Origin: CAYMUB01 sp964393545
GTDB lineage: Bacteria; Patescibacteriota; Microgenomatia; Daviesbacterales; UBA10151
Assembly: GCA_964393545.1 (NCBI GenBank)
Contig: CAYMUB010000025.1
Coordinates: forward strand, 1 to 10,694
Reading direction: 5' to 3'
DNA: 10,694 bases
Shown here: positions 5,914-10,694 of the stretch, one piece after another
How the letters are laid out: each line of letters begins with the position of its first letter
Numbering within the stretch: position 1 is the first letter of the stretch
Made by a program: the position numbers and the translations under genes
Notes under the pieces: generated by a model
The model's input: the letters and a program-made list of their open reading frames with translations, nothing else
What the model was told of the DNA's origin: nothing
Databases searched by the model: none

Positions 5914-6335
5914 ATACGGCAAACCTACAAGTCAGAGTAGGTGTTGGAGTAATGGTTTTTAAAAATGGCAAACTTTTGTTAGGAAAGAGAAAAAATGCTC
6001 ATGGGGAAGGGGAATATGCAGGACTTGGGGGACATTTAGAATTTGGAGAATCTATAGAATATTGTGTTAAAAGAGAAGCTAAAGAAGAAGCAGGGATAGA
6101 GGTGAGAAACATTAAGTTTCTATGTCTTTCTAGCTTAAAAAGGTACAAAGGCAAACATTATATTGATATTGGCATGACAGCAGAATTGGTTGGGGAAGAA
6201 CCTAAGATAATGGAACCTGAAAAGTGTGAAAAATGGGGTTGGTATGATCTTAATAATTTACCCAAGCCTTTATTTGCTGCTGAAGAAAACTACTTAAAAG
6301 CCCTAAGTTCAAATGAAAACTTTTTTGATGAATAA
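5910..6335 (+). CDS. Nudix hydrolase, NUDT15/MutT-like
   Basis: A 141-residue protein with a complete Nudix box, G41-X5-E47-X7-R55-E56-X2-E59-E60-X-G62. The glutamates bind the catalytic metal. The flanks GVGVMVFKNGKLLLGKRK (11-28) and GGHLEFGES (40-48) resemble the NUDT15/8-oxo-dGTP diphosphatase subgroup, which hydrolyses nucleoside triphosphates to monophosphate and pyrophosphate. The usual LPGGHLE is changed to LGGHLE with AG before it, so substrate choice is open; other nucleotide or nucleotide-sugar substrates are possible. The ATG overlaps the upstream stop as ATGA, which implies translational coupling. The protein is cytoplasmic, with no signal peptide. Confidence 0.9.
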   Translation: MNTANLQVRVGVGVMVFKNGKLLLGKRKNAHGEGEYAGLGGHLEFGESIEYCVKREAKEEAGIEVRNIKFLCLSSLKRYKGKHYIDIGMTAELVGEEPKIMEPEKCEKWGWYDLNNLPKPLFAAEENYLKALSSNENFFDE

Positions 6336-7230
6336 AATTCGTATTCTATCCCTTCTTCCAGCTGGAACAGAAATTGTTTATTTGCTAGGTTTAGAAAAGT
6401 ATTTAATAGGTATTTCAGATGATTGTGATTTTCCCTCTCAAGTTAAAAAACTGCCTAGAGTTACTGAATGTTTAATAGATCAGAATTTAACCAGTAAAGA
6501 GATTGATGACAAAGTTAAAATTCTACAGCATCAAGGGATAAACATTTCCCATTTGGATCAAAATATTCTCAAAGATTTGAGGCCTAACTTAATTCTGACT
6601 CAAGATATTTGTTCTGTTTGTGCAGTTTCCTATACTCAAGTAAAAAAAGCAGCCAGGATTTTAGATAGAGAGACTAAGATTATTTCTTTAGAACCAGAAT
6701 CAGTGGAAGATATTTTGGACAATATTCTTTTAATAGGAGAGTCTACAGGCAGTAGGCAACAGGCACAGAAAGTAGTAAAAAAACTTAAAAAAAGAATTGA
6801 AAATTGTAAATTGAAAATTAAAAATTCCAAAACCCGACCCAGGGTTTTGGTTATAGAGTGGCTTGAGCCAGTAATGGTAGCTGGTCATTGGGTACCAGAA
6901 ATGGTAGTAAAAGCAGGAGGAGAGATGCTTATTACTAAACCAGGAGAGAAATCTTACACAATAAACTTAGCACAAATAAAATTAGATCCTGGTGTATTAA
7001 TTATTAGTCCGTGTGGGTTTGATATAGAGAGAACATTGAAGGAAAGAAAAGTAATTGAGGATATAACACAGCATTTTAATAATGTTAGAATTTATTTAGT
7101 AGATGGAGATTCATATATGACCAGACCAGGACCCAGGATTGTAGATGGGATAGAAATTTTGAGTGAGATTTTCTATCCAGAAATCTTTAAAAGAAAATAT
7201 AGTTATAAAAGTTGGGTAGAATATAAATGA
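6328..7230 (+). CDS. BtuF-like (cobalamin-type) substrate-binding protein without signal peptide
   Basis: A 300-residue protein with the two-lobe class III binding-protein fold of BtuF-like proteins. Family blocks are SLLPAGTEIVYLLG (8-21), GISDDCDFP (28-36), TQDICSVCAVS (91-101), VIEWLEP (175-181), MVVKAGG (192-198) and MTRPGPRIVDG (264-274). Periplasmic BtuF delivers vitamin B12 to the BtuCD importer. Here the first strand starts at residue 4, so there is no signal peptide or lipobox, and no permease or ATPase lies nearby. This signal-less subgroup is widespread and its function is not clear; ligand and location are open. ATG 6313, five codons upstream, is an alternative start. The gene overlaps the Nudix gene by eight bases. 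The linker between the lobes contains an AT-rich repeat-like stretch (158-168). Confidence 0.82.
   Translation: MNKIRILSLLPAGTEIVYLLGLEKYLIGISDDCDFPSQVKKLPRVTECLIDQNLTSKEIDDKVKILQHQGINISHLDQNILKDLRPNLILTQDICSVCAVSYTQVKKAARILDRETKIISLEPESVEDILDNILLIGESTGSRQQAQKVVKKLKKRIENCKLKIKNSKTRPRVLVIEWLEPVMVAGHWVPEMVVKAGGEMLITKPGEKSYTINLAQIKLDPGVLIISPCGFDIERTLKERKVIEDITQHFNNVRIYLVDGDSYMTRPGPRIVDGIEILSEIFYPEIFKRKYSYKSWVEYK
6799..6831 (+). repeat. AT-rich short tandem-like stretch inside the BtuF-like gene
   Basis: Repeated AAAATT/AAATTG units encode ENCKLKIKNSK between the two lobes of the binding protein. I recall similar KLKIKNSK-type inserts in many bacterial genes, where they look like small repeat invasions. 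Confidence 0.5.
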
Positions 7231-8915
7231 AAAAAGAACTGATCATTGTTTTATTACTACTTTTGTTAAGTCTTCCTGCTGTTAAGTCATTACTTGCTCC
7301 TGGTGGATATACTAGCCATGATCTTACGCACCATATTGTTAGACAAATAGATATGGATAGGCTTTTATCAGAAGGTCAATTTCCACCCCGTTGGTCAGGG
7401 GAACTAAGTAAGGGCTGGGGTTACCCTTTATTTTTATTTAACTACCCCTTGCCCCCTTTAATAGGGGAGGTTTTCTACAAATTAGGTTTTAATTTTTTAG
7501 ATAGCGTAAAAGCTATTTTTTTCTTATCTTTAGTTGTATCCACACTTGGAATGTACCTATTTCTAAAAGAATTGCTTCGTCCAAAGGACGATCAGCCTCT
7601 GGCTGATAATTCTTCTTTAGCAGCCTTTTTAGGAGCTATGTTTTATCTTTATGCCCCGATACATCTAATTGTGGTATATGTATCTGGTTCACCAGGGGCT
7701 TCAATGGGATTGGTTTTCCCCCCTTTTATATTTTGGGCAATCGTTAAACTATGGCAGCAAAATAATAAAAACTTCTTATTAATGGGCTCACTTTCATTTG
7801 CTGGTATGATTTTATCTCACAACATCAGCGCTTTTATTTTTATACCAGTGATTTTAGGTTTTGTGGTGGTTTTAAAGATATTAGATGGGAAGAATAAATC
7901 TTTTTTAGGCAATCTAGTTTTAATGTTTTTGTTGGGACTTGGGTTATCCTCCTTTTTTTGGCTGCCCGCCATTTTTGAAAAACAATATATCCGTTATGAC
8001 CTGCTTATGAAAGGGGTCTATATAGATCAGTTTCCAACTTTGAAGCAAATTATTTATTCTGTTTGGGGGTATGGCTTATCACATCCTAAATACCCAGAAG
8101 GAGGAATGTCTTATCAAATAGGGTTAGCACATTTATTTGTAATCTTATTGCTTTCTTCTTTGATTTGGAGATTCAAGAAAATAAAAACATTTTTATTTTT
8201 AGGGATTTTTTCTATATTGTCCTCAATTGTTGTTGTGTTTTTTATGTTAGAGATAAGTCTGCCTTTGTGGGATAATTTACCATTTTTATCATATATCCAA
8301 TTTCCGGTCAGATTACTAATAGTGCCTGTTTTCAGTGCTTCTTTGGCAGCAGCATTACTAGTAAAATATTTACCCTGGCCAAGAATTGTATTTTTATTTT
8401 TACTTTTTTTAGTATTTTATGCCAACAGAAATCACTTAGGTATTAATCAAAAATTTGATCCTGGCGAGCAATATTATTTATCACTTAAAACCACAGCCAC
8501 CTCATTTGATGAAGATCTACCTATCTGGGTTTCTAAAATGCGGAGTGATACAAGTTCTGAGAAATTTTCTTTTCTCTCCAAAGGGGGGAATATTAATATT
8601 TTAGAAAATAAATCTGCTAAAGTATTAGCACTTGTTGAAGCAACTTCTTCAGCAACAATGCGTTTTAATCAATATTATTTCCCGGGATGGGAGATTAAGG
8701 TAGATGATAAAAGGGTAAAAATTGATTATTTAAGAGCAGAAGATAGTGGTTTGCCTGTATTTGATATAGATCAAGGTAAACATCTAGTTAAAGCAGAATT
8801 CAAAAATACTCCAATCAGAAATGTAGCTGATGGAATTGCTTTAATTAGCTTAGGAATATGGTTAATACTGATGACAAAATATGTTATATTGGAAAAACGT
8901 TATGCAAGTAGTTAG
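7227..8915 (+). CDS. Large membrane protein, PTPS-related/YfhO-like GT-C family
   Basis: A 562-residue polytopic membrane protein. The N-terminal segment (5-19) is followed by an outer loop with HDLTHHIVRQIDMDRLLSEG (31-50), PPRWSGELSKGWGYP (53-67) and FNYPLPPLIG (71-80). This is the pattern of the so-called 6-pyruvoyl-tetrahydropterin-synthase-related membrane family and of YfhO-like proteins. About ten membrane segments follow. A C-terminal beta-rich outer domain contains PGWEIKVDDKRVKID (near 485-500), then a last membrane helix. These proteins belong to the GT-C glycosyltransferase superfamily and are thought to transfer lipid-linked sugars; the real reaction is unknown. The PTPS name is historical and does not imply pterin synthesis. 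The start overlaps the previous stop as ATGA. A double palindrome is inserted in frame at residues 118-127. Confidence 0.75.
   Translation: MKKELIIVLLLLLLSLPAVKSLLAPGGYTSHDLTHHIVRQIDMDRLLSEGQFPPRWSGELSKGWGYPLFLFNYPLPPLIGEVFYKLGFNFLDSVKAIFFLSLVVSTLGMYLFLKELLRPKDDQPLADNSSLAAFLGAMFYLYAPIHLIVVYVSGSPGASMGLVFPPFIFWAIVKLWQQNNKNFLLMGSLSFAGMILSHNISAFIFIPVILGFVVVLKILDGKNKSFLGNLVLMFLLGLGLSSFFWLPAIFEKQYIRYDLLMKGVYIDQFPTLKQIIYSVWGYGLSHPKYPEGGMSYQIGLAHLFVILLLSSLIWRFKKIKTFLFLGIFSILSSIVVVFFMLEISLPLWDNLPFLSYIQFPVRLLIVPVFSASLAAALLVKYLPWPRIVFLFLLFLVFYANRNHLGINQKFDPGEQYYLSLKTTATSFDEDLPIWVSKMRSDTSSEKFSFLSKGGNINILENKSAKVLALVEATSSATMRFNQYYFPGWEIKVDDKRVKIDYLRAEDSGLPVFDIDQGKHLVKAEFKNTPIRNVADGIALISLGIWLILMTKYVILEKRYASS
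7578..7607 (+). repeat. Two adjacent perfect hairpins inside a coding region
   Basis: CGTCC-AAA-GGACG (7578-7590) is followed without a gap by ATCAGCC-TCT-GGCTGAT (7591-7607). All 30 bases are used in two perfect stems. The block is richer in GC than its surroundings and encodes residues 118-127 of the membrane protein, in a polar loop between membrane segments. Confidence 0.75.
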
Positions 8916-10014
8916 CCCTCAGTTTGTAAAGAATAAAAAGGTTCTTTTAAGATATGATATTGATGTAGCATTAGAGTTTCAAGTTCAGAGTTCAAAGTTC
9001 AGAGTTAAAGAGGATTTCAAATTAAAGGCTGGATTAGAAACACTTAAGTTATGTTTAAACAATGCATCTAAAGTAATCATAATAGGTCATGTGGGTAGAC
9101 CTTTTGCCACAGCAGAGGAGGAGAAGAGTCCAGTGGGATCTTCGAGTAGAAAAGGTCGTCCTTCTCAGTTTTCTGCCAAACCAATACAGGAGTGGTTTGA
9201 GCAAGTTTTAAAAACCCAAGTAGATTTTGCACCTGGTCTAAAAGATGTTACCAACTCACAGAGTAAAATAGTCTTGTTAGAAAATACCCGTTTCTTTCAT
9301 GGAGAAGTCCCAGGAGCTGAGTATCATGCAACTTGTGAATCCAAAACTTGTGATGTAGATTTTGCCAAACAACTGGCATCTTTGGCTGATATATATGTTA
9401 ATGAAGCTTTTTCATCACATAATAAAGCTGCATCCACCACTATTGTTCCTGCTCTTTTACCACACTATGCAGGTTTACGCTTTATAAAAGAGGTAGAAAC
9501 TTTACTGAACGTTAGAAATAATCCCAAAAAACCCTTTGTAGCTATTATGGGAGGAGCAAAAGTTAAAGATAAATTACCTGTAATAAATGTGCTAGCTCAA
9601 AAAGCAGATTCAGTTTTAGTAGGTGGAAAATTGGTTGCAGAAATAAGAGAACAAAACTTAGAGTTACCCAAGAATGTGATGGTGGGAAAACTAAATGATG
9701 ATGGGTTTGATATAGCTTCAGAAACTACGGATGCTTGGAAGGAGCTTATTGTAAAAGCTAAAGAGATTGTCTGGAATGGACCATTAGGGAAATTTGAGGA
9801 TTCTAAATATAATCAAACTGAAAAAATAATTGAAATAATGCTTTCCTCTCAAGCAGAAATAATTATTGGTGGGGGAGATTCTGTAGCAGCTTTAAGTCAA
9901 TATAATTTAATGGAAAAAGCCCAGCAAAAGGCGTTTGTCTCTGTTGGTGGAGGAGCCATGCTTAAACTAATATCAGATGGTACCTTGCCAACTATTGAGG
10001 CTTTATCTTCTTGA
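8902..10014 (+). CDS. pgk: Phosphoglycerate kinase, divergent
   Basis: A 370-residue enzyme that moves a phosphate from 1,3-bisphosphoglycerate to ADP in glycolysis. Recognisable blocks are LLRYDID (16-22; usually VRVDFN), GHVGRP (62-67), LLENTRFFHGE (125-135), YVNEAFSSHNKAAST (165-179), VAIMGGAKVKDK (213-224), WNGPLGKFE (291-299), GGGDS (323-327) and VGGGA (348-352). Substitutions at substrate-site positions include N to D21, the R of the DDTR block to K40, and loss of R from the HRAH block (now HNKA). Two insertions, about 26-35 and 69-89, look repeat-derived. ATG 8902 overlaps the upstream gene by 14 bases and precedes the first conserved strand; ATG 8881 would start seven codons earlier. 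The length is slightly under the usual 390-400 residues. The cytoplasmic kinase fold is clear, but catalytic competence is less so. Confidence 0.88.
   Translation: MQVVSPQFVKNKKVLLRYDIDVALEFQVQSSKFRVKEDFKLKAGLETLKLCLNNASKVIIIGHVGRPFATAEEEKSPVGSSSRKGRPSQFSAKPIQEWFEQVLKTQVDFAPGLKDVTNSQSKIVLLENTRFFHGEVPGAEYHATCESKTCDVDFAKQLASLADIYVNEAFSSHNKAASTTIVPALLPHYAGLRFIKEVETLLNVRNNPKKPFVAIMGGAKVKDKLPVINVLAQKADSVLVGGKLVAEIREQNLELPKNVMVGKLNDDGFDIASETTDAWKELIVKAKEIVWNGPLGKFEDSKYNQTEKIIEIMLSSQAEIIIGGGDSVAALSQYNLMEKAQQKAFVSVGGGAMLKLISDGTLPTIEALSS
8978..9004 (+). repeat. Tandem repeat inserted in pgk
   Basis: TTCAAGTTCAGAG (8978-8990) is followed directly by TTCAAAGTTCAGAG (8991-9004). They encode FQVQSSKFRV, a stretch absent from ordinary kinases between the DFN-type strand and the DDTR-type helix. 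I recall SSKFKVQSSKFKV-like inserts as a common product of such repeats. Confidence 0.7.
9123..9166 (+). repeat. Two neighbouring hairpins inserted in pgk
   Basis: GAAGA (9123-9127) pairs with TCTTC (9139-9143), and TCC (9129-9131) pairs with GGA (9136-9138). Five bases on, AAGG-TCGT-CCTT (9152-9163) extends through one mismatch to A-T and G-C. The block encodes most of a 21-residue insertion (69-89) after the GRP motif. Confidence 0.5.
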
Positions 10015-10037
10015 CACATATATATCAAAACTATAAT
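10011..10037 (+). promoter_or_regulatory. Strong promoter of the toxin-antitoxin pair, overlapping the pgk stop
   Basis: Both boxes are perfect: TTGACA (10011-10016, containing the pgk TGA) and TATAAT (10032-10037). The spacer is short at 15 bases; TAATAT at 10034-10039 would give 17. Predicted initiation near 10044-10046 coincides with the ATG at 10046. Confidence 0.7.
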
Positions 10038-10048
10038 ATATATATATG
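10017..10048 (+). promoter_or_regulatory. Inverted repeat, candidate antitoxin operator
   Basis: CATATATAT (10017-10025) and ATATATATG (10040-10048) form a perfect 9-base inverted repeat. It spans the promoter spacer and -10 box and ends in the antitoxin start codon. AbrB-type antitoxins usually repress their own promoter by binding such sites. The low complexity of the arms limits confidence. Confidence 0.5.
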
Positions 10049-10318
10049 ACTCAAATTGTTCATACATTCCAATTAGGTTCTTCTACTGTGGTGACCCTGC
10101 CTAAAAAGCTGGGAATTAAACCAGGGCAAAAACTGGAGATAAAAAAATCAAAAAACGGAGCCACGTTAAAGTTGGAGAAAAAAAAGAGTTTGCTGGAAAT
10201 TTTAGAGGAAACTAGAGGAGCTTGGGCAAATGAAAACTGGGAGGATTATGACAAGAGAGAGAGGGAAAGAAGGAAACTGGAACTTGCTTCTGCTAAGAGA
10301 ATGAAAAAAGCATGGTAG
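10046..10318 (+). CDS. AbrB/MazE-type antitoxin (VapB-like)
   Basis: A 90-residue protein. Residues 1-45 form a SpoVT/AbrB swapped-hairpin DNA-binding domain with the pattern GSSTVVTLPKKLGIKPGQKLEIK (11-33). The charged C-terminal tail, about 48-90 and rich in E, R and K, should wrap the toxin. The role is to neutralise the PIN toxin and repress the operon. There is no Shine-Dalgarno sequence, and the -10 box lies only eight bases before the ATG, so a leaderless message is expected. The stop overlaps the toxin start by seven bases. The intact domain and the partner make the call firm; the VapB rather than MazE label rests on the PIN toxin next to it. Confidence 0.88.
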   Translation: MTQIVHTFQLGSSTVVTLPKKLGIKPGQKLEIKKSKNGATLKLEKKKSLLEILEETRGAWANENWEDYDKRERERRKLELASAKRMKKAW

Positions 10319-10692
10319 TAATTGATACCAACATACTGATAGACTATATCAGAAGGTCAAATAGCGCTGATTCCTATCTTGTAAAACTACTTAAATTAAA
10401 CCCTTCTCCTAAGATAGCCATTTCTATAATTACCATTCAAGAACTATATGCTGGACAAAGCAGTAAGATCGCTGGGAAAGAACAATTTTTCCTCAGAATA
10501 GTTGATTCTCTAAAAGTATTACCCTATGATAGTCAAGTAGCCAAATTCGCTGGAGAAATTATCCGGGATACTAAATCACAAATTCAGTTTGCTGATGCTG
10601 TTATTGCTGCCACAGCTATTTTAAATAAAGCCTCTTTGTTTACTTTAAATAAAAAGGATTTCCAGGGTATTAAGAATCTGAAATTATATTGA
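10312..10692 (+). CDS. vapC: PIN-domain ribonuclease toxin (VapC-like)
   Basis: A 126-residue PIN-domain protein. Acidic metal-site residues are in place: D5 (VIDTN), E44 (TIQELYAG) and D95 (QFADAVIAATA), with N113 and D116 in FTLNKKDF. VapC toxins are Mg-dependent endoribonucleases that often cut tRNA anticodon loops or rRNA; the target here cannot be read from the sequence. The length is typical. The ATG lies inside the antitoxin end (ATGGTAG), so the two are translationally coupled. The TGA ends two bases before the window edge. All catalytic positions are kept, so the toxin is probably active. Confidence 0.93.
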   Translation: MVVIDTNILIDYIRRSNSADSYLVKLLKLNPSPKIAISIITIQELYAGQSSKIAGKEQFFLRIVDSLKVLPYDSQVAKFAGEIIRDTKSQIQFADAVIAATAILNKASLFTLNKKDFQGIKNLKLY

Positions 10693-10694
10693 CA

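Noticed and set aside
6636..6830. Minus-strand frame inside the BtuF-like gene
   Set aside because: The low-complexity hydrophobic translation comes from the AT-rich antisense strand.
8881..8901. ATG 8881 as the pgk start
   Set aside because: It would overlap the upstream gene by 35 bases and add residues before the first conserved strand; ATG 8902 fits better.

Overview
The window looks like a stretch of a Candidate Phyla Radiation (Patescibacteria) genome, most likely Microgenomates-like. It opens inside a divergent 16S rRNA gene that carries three large insertions. The 515-region sequence is GTGCCAGAAGCCTCGG instead of the usual GTGCCAGCAGCCGCGG. The protein genes are AT-rich, compact and often overlapping, with weak Shine-Dalgarno sequences even though the 16S 3' end keeps an intact anti-SD. 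The phylum call rests on my memory of CPR 16S sequences, not on a search.

Region 1 (1-3493) is the 3' two thirds of the 16S gene, from about E. coli position 421 to the 3' end. It is split into four exons: 1-626, 1396-1700, 2633-2721 and 3450-3493. Intron 1 (after E. coli U1078) is a group I intron. Its P6 loop holds a second, nested element: a long near-perfect stem enclosing a gene for an S23/IVS-type four-helix-bundle protein. Intron 2 (after C1395) has group II-like features, including an EBS1-IBS1 match, a domain I stem and a domain IV motif. It carries a LAGLIDADG gene instead of a reverse transcriptase, but I cannot complete a normal domain V. Intron 3 (after U1498) is a clear group I intron with a two-motif LAGLIDADG gene that fills the P8 loop and whose stop codon lies inside P7.

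Region 2 (3494-4767): no 23S gene follows the 16S. A short spacer with hairpins leads to a convergent PlsC-like acyltransferase gene. That gene lies behind a tRNA-Cys(GCA), and a tRNA-Ile(GAT) diverges from the tRNA-Cys. The two tRNAs share a 72-bp promoter region.

Region 3 (4775-10014) is a tightly overlapping + strand operon. It encodes a PIG-V-like GT-C mannosyltransferase, a NUDT15-like Nudix hydrolase, a BtuF-like substrate-binding protein without a signal peptide, a large PTPS-related/YfhO-like membrane protein, and a divergent phosphoglycerate kinase. Two of the five genes are membrane proteins of the polyprenyl-sugar glycosyltransferase type, which suggests envelope glycan work alongside housekeeping functions. 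Three genes contain small repeat- or palindrome-derived in-frame insertions.

Region 4 (10011-10692) is a VapBC-type toxin-antitoxin pair. Its strong promoter lies over the end of the kinase gene, and its position predicts a leaderless transcript.
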